Counted from the first letter of the stretch, positions 7,374-13,718 are shown. The stretch is 13,718 bases of DNA from Methanosarcinales archaeon (GCA_003661015.1 QMVI01000012.1:1-13718); one strand, 5' to 3'. Notes: generated from the letters alone by a model not told the origin. A program made the numbers and translations.

Positions 7374-7927
7374 TCTCTACAACTTTCACACATAAGTTTT
7401 CCATCAACAAGTTTTAAGTCAGCAGAGAGCTGACCACATATCTCACAGACACCCATTTCTTCCTCTTCTCTGACCGCCAAACAGATGGGAGAGGACTGCA
7501 TCTCTATAAGTTCACGCAACACCTCTGTCAGTCCTGCACTCACATGTATTATGTCCATGTCAGTTATTATTCCCACAAGATGCCCGCCCTCAACGACAGG
7601 CAGTCTTCTGACTTTCATCCTAATCATTTTTTCAATGGCATCGTTCAGGGTGTCATCAGGTGCTATAGTAATAATGGGAGAAGACATTACCTCTCTGGCA
7701 GAGAACTCATCGGGTTTCTTGTTTTTTGGTATTACCTTCCTTGCAAAGTCTCTCTCGGTGATTATCCCCACAGGCTCTCCGCCTTCAGTCATCACGACTG
7801 AGCCAACATCGTATTTCACCATGAGAGACGCAATCTCATAAAGAGGTGTGTTCACATCTGCACTCACAACCTCTTTCGTCATTATGTCTCTTACTCTCAG
7901 ATCAGTGTTCATACTTGAAGTGTTCAT
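7370..7927 (-). CDS. CBS-pair protein with C-terminal zinc ribbon (TA0289-like)
   Basis: The 185-residue product has two CBS modules at about residues 10-67 (VRDIMTKEVVSADV... EPVGIITERDF) and 77-131 (AREVMSSPIITIAP... HLVGIITDMDII). A short C-terminal metal-binding knuckle follows, with Cys161, Cys164, Cys180 and Cys183 (CEICGQ and CESC). The layout matches Thermoplasma acidophilum TA0289, a CBS plus rubredoxin-like zinc-ribbon protein. It is probably a soluble sensor that couples an adenosyl ligand, and perhaps metal or redox state, to partner proteins. It is the first gene of the CBS operon. The ATG at 7927 has a GAGAGGG purine stretch about 7 nt upstream; ATGAACACT is repeated at 7912, giving the N-terminus MNTSSMNT and a second possible start. 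It ends in TGA, overlapping CBS-B. Confidence 0.9.
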   Translation of the reverse strand: MNTSSMNTDLRVRDIMTKEVVSADVNTPLYEIASLMVKYDVGSVVMTEGGEPVGIITERDFARKVIPKNKKPDEFSAREVMSSPIITIAPDDTLNDAIEKMIRMKVRRLPVVEGGHLVGIITDMDIIHVSAGLTEVLRELIEMQSSPICLAVREEEEMGVCEICGQLSADLKLVDGKLMCESCRE

Positions 7928-7983
7928 CGTTTAACCCTCTCAACTCCTTTTAACTCCTTCTAACATTAGAACATATATAAAAA
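7928..7983 (-). promoter_or_regulatory. Promoter and leader of the CBS operon with about 10-bp repeated AAGGAGTT elements
   Basis: On the minus strand TTTTTATATATG (about 7972-7983) is a TATA box that abuts the argC stop codon. It predicts transcription from about 7950. The leader contains two copies of AAGGAGTT in phase, ten bases apart (7942-7961), followed by a related GAGAGGGTTAA at 7932-7941. These could be redundant Shine-Dalgarno-like sites or an operator with one-turn spacing. The argC transcript could also read through. Confidence 0.5.
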
Positions 7984-8991
7984 TTAAGGGGCTGTTGGAG
8001 ATAACCACAGACCTTCTCTCTCATCAAAACCGCACATGAGGTTCATGTTCTGTACTGCCTGCCCAGATGCACCCTTCATTAGGTTGTCTATTGCAGATAC
8101 GACAACCACTCTATCAGAATTCTTTTCAATTTCGAATCCTATATCGCAGAAATTGGAGCCCCTTACTCCGTAGAGAGTTGGAATGGTATCCAGAATTCGT
8201 ATGAAAGGTTTCTCCGCGTAGAATTCTCTATAAAGGGTATTAATCACTTCTTCATCAATTGTTTCTTTCAGGAATACGTGTGCAGTAGTTAGGATACCTC
8301 TGATGGCAGGTACAACGTGTGGTGTAAAGTATGTCTTCACATATGGATGTAATCTTTCAAGCTCTTGTTTAATCTCGGCAGTGTGTCTGTGGGTAGTGAG
8401 TTTGTATGCAGAGACATTGTCAGAAATATTTGGGTAATGTGTGGCACTGCTCGGCTCTGCTCCAGCCCCACTTATACCACTTTTTGAGTCCAGTACAACC
8501 CTCTCAACAATGCCCTCAGCAACGAGTGGAGCCACAGCAAGCACCGCACCGGTTGAATAACATCCTGGATTTGCACAGAGTTGCGCATCTTTGACTTCTG
8601 GATGAAGCTCACACAAACCAAACACCGCTTCCCTTGGGGAAATGTGCTCGATTCCATATACTTCTTCAAATACTTCCTTTGGCAGTCTATAATCTGCACT
8701 GAGGTCAACAACCCTTACCCCATCATCCAACAGTTCAGGAACTATGTGCATGGCACTTCCATGTGGTACAGCCACAAAGACAAAATCACATCTTTCTGCC
8801 ACTTCCTCTGGCTTTGGGTTTTCAAATACTGCGTCTGTGAGATTGGTCAGATGTTTATGAACTTTTGAAATATGTTTTCCAGCGAATCTCCTCGATGTGG
8901 CACATTCGACCTCTGCCCTTGGATGGAGGAGCAATATCCTCAGTAGTTCTCCCCCTGTGTATCCTGATGCCCCAACTATTCCGACCTTCAC
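7984..8991 (-). CDS. argC: N-acetyl-gamma-glutamyl-phosphate reductase
   Basis: ArgC performs the NADPH-dependent reduction of N-acetyl-glutamyl-5-phosphate to the semialdehyde in arginine biosynthesis, or an equivalent step with a carrier protein in some archaeal lysine pathways. The N-terminal Rossmann loop is GASGYTGGE, the catalytic cysteine is in CANPGCYSTG (about residue 144), and SKSGISGAGAEPS and THRHTAEI follow as expected. The frame is open to a GTG at 9000. I chose the GTG at 8991 because GAGGA lies 9 nt before it but touches the 9000 GTG, and the resulting MKVGIVGASGYTGG is the canonical start. This gives 335 residues, normal for the family. The ribosome binding site overlaps the stop of the DJ-1-like gene, so the two are coupled. 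It ends in TAA. No other arg gene is in the window. Confidence 0.95.
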   Translation of the reverse strand: MKVGIVGASGYTGGELLRILLLHPRAEVECATSRRFAGKHISKVHKHLTNLTDAVFENPKPEEVAERCDFVFVAVPHGSAMHIVPELLDDGVRVVDLSADYRLPKEVFEEVYGIEHISPREAVFGLCELHPEVKDAQLCANPGCYSTGAVLAVAPLVAEGIVERVVLDSKSGISGAGAEPSSATHYPNISDNVSAYKLTTHRHTAEIKQELERLHPYVKTYFTPHVVPAIRGILTTAHVFLKETIDEEVINTLYREFYAEKPFIRILDTIPTLYGVRGSNFCDIGFEIEKNSDRVVVVSAIDNLMKGASGQAVQNMNLMCGFDEREGLWLSPTAP

Positions 8992-9003
8992 ACCAGACAC
9001 TCC

Positions 9004-9600
9004 TCATTTCAGAGATTTTAGTATCTCTCTTCCAAATGCCTCTGCACTTTTTGGCCCATCTGCTGTGATGATGTTATCAGAAACCACAACTGGTTCTCGA
9101 ACATATGTGGCGCCACATCTCTCTATTTCCACTATACACTCTGTATCAGGGAAAACTGTTGCATTCATCTGATCAAGAACCCCTGCATGGGCCAACACAA
9201 CAGGAGATATACATATTGCTGCAATCGTTTTGTTCTGTTTGTAGAACTCTCTGATTATCTCGTGGAGCTCTGTATTGTTCCATAAATATTCTCTTGACCC
9301 TATCCCCCCCACGATAACAATGGCATCAAATTCGTTAGGGTCTATTTCAGATATCATAATATCAGGGGTTATTTTTGCACCCAACATCCCTACTGCCTCT
9401 TTCTTTTGCGTACTTGCAACCACGACATCAACACCATTCTCTTCAAGTATGTTCTTCGGTACAAACAGTTCCTCATCCCTGAAGTCATGTGGAGCTATGA
9501 CCATTACCACTTTTGCATTCACCATATTGCCTCCCCCACCTACACATCCAAGAATTGTGAACATCATAATAACTATCCAAATTCTGTTCACATTCAACAT
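9004..9600 (-). CDS. DJ-1/PfpI-family lipoprotein
   Basis: This 198-residue member of the DJ-1/PfpI class I glutamine-amidotransferase-like superfamily includes proteases, chaperones and glyoxalase-like enzymes. The domain runs from about residue 30 (KVVMVIAPHDFRDEEL) to the end. The nucleophile-elbow cysteine is Cys130 in AAICISPVVLAHAGVL, and acidic partner candidates are Glu43/Glu44 in RDEE. The usual His after the Cys (CHG or CHS) is Ile here, so the triad is atypical. Residues 1-24 form a lipoprotein signal (RIWIVIMMFTILGC then GGGG), predicting a lipid-anchored Cys19 and an extracytoplasmic location, unusual for this mostly cytosolic family. A cytosolic start at Met26 is conceivable, but the TATA box 34-46 nt upstream of 9600 fits the longer form. 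Its TGA overlaps the argC ribosome binding site. Confidence 0.88.
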   Translation of the reverse strand: MLNVNRIWIVIMMFTILGCVGGGGNMVNAKVVMVIAPHDFRDEELFVPKNILEENGVDVVVASTQKKEAVGMLGAKITPDIMISEIDPNEFDAIVIVGGIGSREYLWNNTELHEIIREFYKQNKTIAAICISPVVLAHAGVLDQMNATVFPDTECIVEIERCGATYVREPVVVSDNIITADGPKSAEAFGREILKSLK

Positions 9601-9622
9601 TTTCCACTCATTGTTATTAAGT

Positions 9623-10561
9623 TTATTTCCTCAGTATTATATACTTATCATTGAAGTAAGCACCGGGTGTTACAAAATCGATGAGTGCAACTGCCCCACT
9701 TTCAGGCCTCAATTGTATTGAGAAATCAGTTCTCGGAGCGATACCCTGATACTCTAAATCGCTGGTAAAAACATTGTATCTGAACACTTTTCTAACATCG
9801 ATTATTATCTCAAAAATGTCTCCGCTTCTTAGAACAGGTTCAGTTGGGTCAAATTCTTCTCCTTTCGCACTTCTTACCATCCTGAGTTGGAAATGCCTCT
9901 CATCTGCAACATTATTTGCTACAAGTTCTCCATCGATGGCACTCAGATTGTAGGATATTGTTGCCATATGCTCTCCGTCGGACATATATATTACTGCCTG
10001 CGATAGGTCAATTGGATCACTTCCTGGGCCAGTGGATACTGAGAGGTACAATTTTGTTATGTATCCATACTCGGCTGTATTGCCCACTGTTAATGTTATA
10101 CTCTCTCCACCTGCACTCAGGGTGTATGTTCCTTGGCTAAGTTCTTCGTATGTGATATAACCATCTGGACTAAGTGTTGCTTCAAATATCTCTTCACCTC
10201 CCTTCTCACAGCTCACAGTAATCGAGTCTTCACCTATATTCACAATATCGAGTCCTGCATACTTGGGAAGACTGAGAGAACTTACACTTTCATCATCCAC
10301 ATTGTATATACCGCTCGAATTCACCTTGAGAGTACCATAGTACTCCCTCTCTCCCACAAGCCTGTCTATTTGGATATTTGATGATACCTCCTTGGTTACT
10401 TCTTCTCCTGTCTTTGAGGCTTTTTGCTGGAGGATGCCTGTTGTTTTTATAAGAAGAGCAGCAGCCACAGCAGCCACCAACACCATTGCTATGAAAATAA
10501 TCAAGGTGCCGATGCCCATCTGGGCTTCTGTTTGCGTACATGCACTTCTATTTGCTTTCAT
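9623..10561 (-). CDS. Archaellin (flagellin)-like protein with class III signal peptide
   Basis: The 312-residue protein begins with a short leader followed by QMGIGTLIIFIAMVLVAAVA, the characteristic hydrophobic N-terminal helix of archaellins. Cleavage by the FlaK/PibD-type peptidase is predicted after Ala13, giving a mature N-terminus QMGIGTL. Position -2 is Glu rather than the usual Lys/Arg, so processing efficiency is uncertain. The rest is a beta-rich globular domain (TISYNLSAIDGELV, FRYNVFTSDLEYQG, FSIQLRPESGAVALIDFVTPG), the last two segments resembling the conserved C-terminal part of archaellins. No other archaellum gene (flaC-J, preflagellin peptidase) is nearby, so it may be an isolated archaellin or an archaellin-derived surface filament. 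The ATG at 10561 is supported by GGTGA about 9 nt upstream. It ends in TAA. Confidence 0.88.
   Translation of the reverse strand: MKANRSACTQTEAQMGIGTLIIFIAMVLVAAVAAALLIKTTGILQQKASKTGEEVTKEVSSNIQIDRLVGEREYYGTLKVNSSGIYNVDDESVSSLSLPKYAGLDIVNIGEDSITVSCEKGGEEIFEATLSPDGYITYEELSQGTYTLSAGGESITLTVGNTAEYGYITKLYLSVSTGPGSDPIDLSQAVIYMSDGEHMATISYNLSAIDGELVANNVADERHFQLRMVRSAKGEEFDPTEPVLRSGDIFEIIIDVRKVFRYNVFTSDLEYQGIAPRTDFSIQLRPESGAVALIDFVTPGAYFNDKYIILRK
9634..9646 (-). promoter_or_regulatory. TATA box for the DJ-1/argC transcript
   Basis: AAGTATATAATAC on the minus strand lies inside the last codons of the archaellin-like gene (encoding KYII). A start about 25 nt downstream would give a leader of roughly 14 nt before the DJ-1 ATG at 9600. 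A weak GAGTGG sits about 4 nt before that ATG. Confidence 0.5.
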
Positions 10562-10568
10562 AGATATA

Positions 10569-10620
10569 TCTCACCCACCCTCGTTGCCCATCTATACTCT
10601 ACTTCATACTATTTAAATGT
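10569..10620 (-). promoter_or_regulatory. Promoter and ribosome binding site of the archaellin-like gene
   Basis: On the minus strand ACATTTAAATAGT (about 10608-10620) is a strong archaeal TATA box; transcription is predicted near 10588. GGGTGGGTGA at 10571-10580 contains GGTGA, complementary to the archaeal 16S rRNA 3' end, 9 nt before the ATG at 10561. This separates the gene from the upstream phosphatidyltransferase operon. Confidence 0.6.
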
Positions 10621-10656
10621 TTTTTATGTCTGTTTGAAATTTAAAACTTAAAATTA
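10621..10656 (-). terminator. T-rich putative terminator after the phosphatidyltransferase gene
   Basis: Immediately after the TAA, the minus strand reads AATTTTAAGTTTTAAATTTC, three short T-runs in a row, typical of archaeal intrinsic termination. It lies just upstream of the archaellin TATA box. Confidence 0.35.
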
Positions 10657-11220
10657 TTAATTCACTTCCACTTTTCTTGCATGAAAGATCCGTTGCAGTA
10701 TTGTGATTGTGGAGATGATGACGAGAACAACAAAAGCCCAGTTTAGGACATTCAGGAAAGCACCCATTGCAACTATCACCATTCTCTCAGCCCTCTCTCC
10801 TATCCCCACACTCTCCATAGAAATGCCAATACACTCTGCTCTCGCCCGGGCATAAGAAACCATGAAAGATGTCAATAGTGCAAGTGCACCAATAAACCAG
10901 TCAGGAAATATCCAAAATGCAGTATATCCACCCCACATGGCTCCTATGATTATCCCCCCCTCTCCTATCCTATCACTCACACTATCAATGAACGCTCCAA
11001 ACTTTGTTTCTTTCTTGCATTCTCTTGCGACTGCCCCATCGAGTACATCGAAGAACCCACCAAGAAGAATGAAAACAGCCCCAACAAACAGCTCGCCCCA
11101 TGCAAAAAAGATGCCGGCTACCAAGCAAGCTATCAATCCAACAAGTGTTATGAGGTTGGGATTCACCTTCAAACCAATACTGAACTTTTCCCTTACCCTG
11201 CGTTTGAAGTCTTTTAACAT
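10657..11220 (-). CDS. CDP-alcohol phosphatidyltransferase (probable archaetidylinositol phosphate synthase type)
   Basis: This is an integral membrane enzyme of the CDP-alcohol phosphatidyltransferase family, which joins a CDP-activated lipid to a polar head group. The diagnostic motif DxxDGxxAR(x8)Gx3Dx3D is complete: Asp58, Asp61, Gly62, Arg66, Gly75, Asp79 and Asp83 in DVLDGAVARECKKETKFGAF followed by IDSVSD. Several hydrophobic segments follow (LITLVGLIACLVAGIFFAWG, IIIGAMWGGYTAFWIF, FLNVLNWAFVVLVIIST). The length of about 187 residues and N-terminus MLKDFKRRVREKF resemble archaetidylinositol phosphate synthases; the exact head group is not proven. A TTG at 11244 overlaps the upstream stop (TTGA), but the ATG at 11220 gives the conventional N-terminus. 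Only 20 nt separate it from the COG1361-like gene, so they form one transcript. It ends in TAA. Confidence 0.88.
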   Translation of the reverse strand: MLKDFKRRVREKFSIGLKVNPNLITLVGLIACLVAGIFFAWGELFVGAVFILLGGFFDVLDGAVARECKKETKFGAFIDSVSDRIGEGGIIIGAMWGGYTAFWIFPDWFIGALALLTSFMVSYARARAECIGISMESVGIGERAERMVIVAMGAFLNVLNWAFVVLVIISTITILQRIFHARKVEVN

Positions 11221-11240
11221 GGTAGAGAACCAGAGAGAGT

Positions 11241-12281
11241 TCAACGCTTACCCATATCAAACTTTCTCTTAAAGAAATATCTCCCTATAATTATGCCAAT
11301 TACGATGCCAATAACAACAACGATTTTTTCAATGGGTATGATGCCACCTTCACTCTGTTTTACCTCAACAGGTATCTTTATGATATCTGATATCTTTGTG
11401 TCTCCAATTTCGTCTTTATATTTAATCTCACTGTCAATGGCATATGGTTTTGCGACAGCATCACTATCAACCTTCAGTTTGAAGATGGCGGTTGCTGTAC
11501 CGTTTGGTTCTATGTCTCCCAGATATGCCTGGTCATCTATACTCGAGAACGGGTCAACAACACTAACCCTTGCAATCGCTTCTCTGGCAGTCTCTTCACC
11601 AACATTCTTATACACAACTTCTATGATGCTCTTCTTTCCAGGATAAAGATCACAATCAACACTCACAACCTCAAACAAAGGCTCCTTTTTAACCTTAACC
11701 TTGATTGGAATGTATGTCACCTCATCGTCATACCAGAAGTTCACCTCAGGCATATTAGGAGTTCCACTAATCTCCACATTCTTCTGGTATTCATATGTCA
11801 GATTGAGAATCAATGTGTATTCTCCCGCAGGTGCATCTTCATATACTTTTAATTCAAATTCGACTGGAGCATGTGTTTTCTCCCCTCCCCTAAGAGAGCC
11901 AACACTTTGAGTTGGAGATTTTATATCAAATGGAGCATCATAGGGATTTTCAAGTGTTGCGAGAATTCCTATGGCAGTTGTTACTCCTTCTTCATAGTTC
12001 TTTTCAATCTGGGCAAGGGCAATCTCATTTGCGTTTGAGGGTGTTTTATCACTATCGAAACCAAGAATCTTGCCGTAGTTGTATATGTCGATGAGAAGAT
12101 ATACATCGTCTCCTCTTTCAAACTCACTCTCGCCAGCAATTACTGCATCCAGTTCTGGCCCTCCGTACACGGTATAGTAATTGTCTGAGAGCGAGAAACT
12201 CTGCGGAATATATGATGCATAACAGACGGGGATCATTACGAGCAAAATCAACATGGTTGTGAGGAGTTTCGACCCATACAT
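11241..12281 (-). CDS. Membrane-anchored surface protein with COG1361-like (S-layer/CARDB-type) domains
   Basis: The 346-residue protein has a signal peptide (KLLTTMLILLVMIPVCYAS), a long extracytoplasmic region and a C-terminal anchor (IEKIVVVIGIVIGIIIGRYF) followed by a basic cytoplasmic tail (KRKFDMGKR). The middle shows repeated beta-sandwich features: an N-terminal region with LENPYDAPFDIKSPT and AGEYTLILNLTYEYQ, then a CARDB-like domain with LYPGKKSIIEVVYKNVGEETA and LGDIEPNGTATAIFKLKVD. This architecture is typical of archaeal COG1361 surface proteins, whose molecular roles are mostly unknown. It is the first gene of a two-gene operon with the phosphatidyltransferase, whose possible TTG start overlaps its TGA. 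The ATG at 12281 lacks a Shine-Dalgarno site, in keeping with a short leader from the TATA box at 12310-12321. Confidence 0.85.
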   Translation of the reverse strand: MYGSKLLTTMLILLVMIPVCYASYIPQSFSLSDNYYTVYGGPELDAVIAGESEFERGDDVYLLIDIYNYGKILGFDSDKTPSNANEIALAQIEKNYEEGVTTAIGILATLENPYDAPFDIKSPTQSVGSLRGGEKTHAPVEFELKVYEDAPAGEYTLILNLTYEYQKNVEISGTPNMPEVNFWYDDEVTYIPIKVKVKKEPLFEVVSVDCDLYPGKKSIIEVVYKNVGEETAREAIARVSVVDPFSSIDDQAYLGDIEPNGTATAIFKLKVDSDAVAKPYAIDSEIKYKDEIGDTKISDIIKIPVEVKQSEGGIIPIEKIVVVIGIVIGIIIGRYFFKRKFDMGKR

Positions 12282-12418
12282 GGTTATCGGAGTCAGATAT
12301 ACTATCTTAGATTTAAATATTTCTAAATGGTACGGGATAGAAATCCCCCTCTAAAAGTACACCTGTCAGAGGTTGTAGGTATATATAAAGGATATTACCA
12401 TACTTTACTTTGAGTTAT
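12282..12418. promoter_or_regulatory. Divergent promoter region with two TATA boxes
   Basis: The 137-bp gap separates divergent genes. On the minus strand ATATTTAAAT (about 12310-12321) is the TATA box for the surface-protein operon, with a predicted leader of about 10 nt. On the plus strand TATATAAAG at 12382-12390 lies about 30 nt before the ATG of the PIN-ATPase, predicting a leaderless or nearly leaderless message; no Shine-Dalgarno site is visible. The 60 bp between the boxes hold no clear operator. Confidence 0.6.
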
Positions 12419-13718
12419 ATGGAAAATGATGAGAAAGAGAAAAAGAAGCAGAAGATGCTTGAGAAGGGAATAGTCCCAGATACGAGTGCGTTGATAAACG
12501 GTCAGGTAGCATCTTTGATAAAACGTAGAAAACTTACGGGGATTAATGTCTACATACCAGAGGCAGTAATATCTGAACTGGAAGCTCTTGCTAACAGAGG
12601 ACTAAGTACGGGACATAAAGGACTCACAGAACTTAAAAAATTAAACAAAATGGAGAAAGAGGGCATTGTAAAGATTCATCGGATAGGAAAAAGACCCACA
12701 TTAGACCAAATAAAACTGGCAAAGAGTGGTGTGGTTGATGCCCTCATAAGAGATGTGGCTCTGGAGAAAGATGCAGTTCTCATAACAGCAGATAAAGTTC
12801 AGGGAGAGGTTGCAGAGGCGTGCGGTATAGAGGTTGAATATACGTTCAGAAGGGTTGGAAAGAAAAAACTTACAATAGAGAATTTCTTCACACCAGACAC
12901 AACTTCAGTCCATCTTAAAAGCAATTGGTATCCTCTTGCAAAAAGAGGTCCAATAGGGGATCAGAGACTTGAGAAAATCATGGATAAAAAACTGTCTGAT
13001 AAAGAGCTTGAGGAGATAATTCGGGAATTGTATGCAAGGGTCAACAGAGACCCCAAAGCGTTTCTTGAAATAGACTATCCAGAAGCAAAAGTGTTTCAGA
13101 TTGGCGATATGAGGATAGCTGTTGCGAAGCCACCATTTTCAGATGCGACTGAGATAACAGCAGTCAGACCCACAGCCATCGTGGATATAGATTCGTACAG
13201 ATTTGCTGATGAATTGAAGAGGAGGGTTGTAGAGAAACAGAGGGGAATCTTGGTAGCGGGTCCCCCTGGTGCGGGGAAGAGTGCATTTGCTGCGAGTATA
13301 GCGCGCTTCCTCACTCAGAGGGGGTTCATTGTAAAGACAATGGAGTCTCCAAGAGACCTTCAGGTAGGAGACGAGATAACCCAGTACTCCAAACTCAACG
13401 GAAATATGACAAATACAGCAGAACTTCTGCTACTGGTCCGTCCAGATTACACAATATACGATGAGGTTAGAAAGACATCGGACTTCATGACATTCGCAGA
13501 CATGAGACTTTCTGGAGTTGGCATGGTTGGAGTTGTGCATGCTAACCGTCCAATAGATGCCATTCAGAGGTTGATTGGCAGAATAGACCTCGGTATGATT
13601 ACGCAAGTGGTGGATACTGTTGTCTTCATAGACAAAGGAGAAGTAAAAAAAGTCTATGACTTGCGTTTTACTGTGAAAGTGCCCCATGGAATGTTTCAGG
13701 AAGACCTTGCAAGACCAG
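12419..13718 (+). CDS. PIN domain/PilT-type ATPase (COG1855 family), 3' end outside window
   Basis: The frame is open from ATG 12419 to the window edge, giving 433 residues; the family is longer, so the C-terminus, which usually bears a KH-type RNA-binding domain, is missing. The N-terminal PIN nuclease-like domain has the four acidic positions: Asp21 in IVPDTSALI, Glu53 in VISELEAL, Asp107 in GVVDALI and Asp125 in ITADK. The following ATPase domain has Walker A GPPGAGKS at 281-288, a Walker B-like YTIYDEV with Asp348-Glu349, and GVVHANRPIDAIQRLIGR, resembling secretion/PilT ATPases. The combination suggests an ATP-driven RNase or RNA-remodelling factor; its role is not well established. The start is supported by the TATA box about 30 nt upstream and the absence of other in-frame ATGs before the PIN motif apart from Met13. 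No stop or frameshift interrupts it. Confidence 0.92.
   Translation, partial: MENDEKEKKKQKMLEKGIVPDTSALINGQVASLIKRRKLTGINVYIPEAVISELEALANRGLSTGHKGLTELKKLNKMEKEGIVKIHRIGKRPTLDQIKLAKSGVVDALIRDVALEKDAVLITADKVQGEVAEACGIEVEYTFRRVGKKKLTIENFFTPDTTSVHLKSNWYPLAKRGPIGDQRLEKIMDKKLSDKELEEIIRELYARVNRDPKAFLEIDYPEAKVFQIGDMRIAVAKPPFSDATEITAVRPTAIVDIDSYRFADELKRRVVEKQRGILVAGPPGAGKSAFAASIARFLTQRGFIVKTMESPRDLQVGDEITQYSKLNGNMTNTAELLLLVRPDYTIYDEVRKTSDFMTFADMRLSGVGMVGVVHANRPIDAIQRLIGRIDLGMITQVVDTVVFIDKGEVKKVYDLRFTVKVPHGMFQEDLARP

Noticed and set aside
10862..11272. 136-codon plus-strand frame antisense to the phosphatidyltransferase
   Set aside because: The minus strand carries a complete CDP-alcohol phosphatidyltransferase motif; the plus frame has no family features.
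12356..12375. CCTCT/AGAGG inverted repeat in the divergent promoter region as an operator
   Set aside because: The arms are only five bases with a spacer of about 15 and no symmetry around it; this is expected by chance.
1..13718. tRNA, rRNA, CRISPR arrays, insertion sequences or integration sites
   Set aside because: I saw no cloverleaf-like sequence, regular spacer-repeat pattern, transposase motif or long terminal inverted repeat. All intergenic gaps are under about 140 bp and are explained by promoters.

Overview
The window is a gene-dense archaeal chromosome segment of moderate GC. It encodes Rrp42 of the archaeal exosome, a diphthamide-type EF-2, an archaellin-like protein with a class III signal peptide, an archaeal-type CDP-alcohol phosphatidyltransferase and a PIN-ATPase of the COG1855 type. 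Promoters look archaeal: TATA boxes of the TTTAAATA/TATATAAA kind lie about 25-50 nt before start codons, sometimes with very short leaders. The gene set suggests a euryarchaeon in the broad methanogen/ANME/Archaeoglobus neighbourhood. That placement is inference and cannot be settled from this window.

Layout. Positions 1-788 (+) hold rrp42, the end of an exosome operon that begins outside the window. Positions 805-1368 (-) hold a small secreted Ig-like protein whose frame contains one in-frame TAG. A divergent intergenic region follows, then EF-2 at 1474-3660 (+). EF-2 converges on a six-gene minus-strand operon, read 7927 to 3657: a CBS-pair/zinc-ribbon protein, three further CBS-array proteins, a PRC-barrel protein and a Thg1-like 3'-5' nucleotidyltransferase. 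Five of its junctions overlap or nearly touch. Upstream of it on the same strand are argC and, overlapping the argC ribosome binding site, a DJ-1/PfpI-family lipoprotein. Next come an archaellin-like gene, then a CDP-alcohol phosphatidyltransferase coupled to a membrane-anchored COG1361-like surface protein (12281 to 10657). A divergent promoter region at 12282-12418 separates these from a PIN/ATPase gene (+) that runs off the right edge.

Two points stand out. First, the 805-1368 gene is one continuous reading frame of 187 sense codons interrupted only by TAG. The predicted Ig-like fold spans the TAG, and none of the 14 complete genes here ends in TAG (9 TGA, 5 TAA). This is the pattern expected if TAG can be read as pyrrolysine, although a recent nonsense mutation or an assembly error remains possible. 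Second, the four adjacent CBS genes carry about 14 CBS modules and are translationally coupled to a PRC-barrel protein and a Thg1-like enzyme. This looks like an adenine-nucleotide-sensing cassette of unknown output. No tRNA, rRNA, CRISPR array, insertion sequence or integration site was seen, and no gene-free stretch exceeds about 140 bases.
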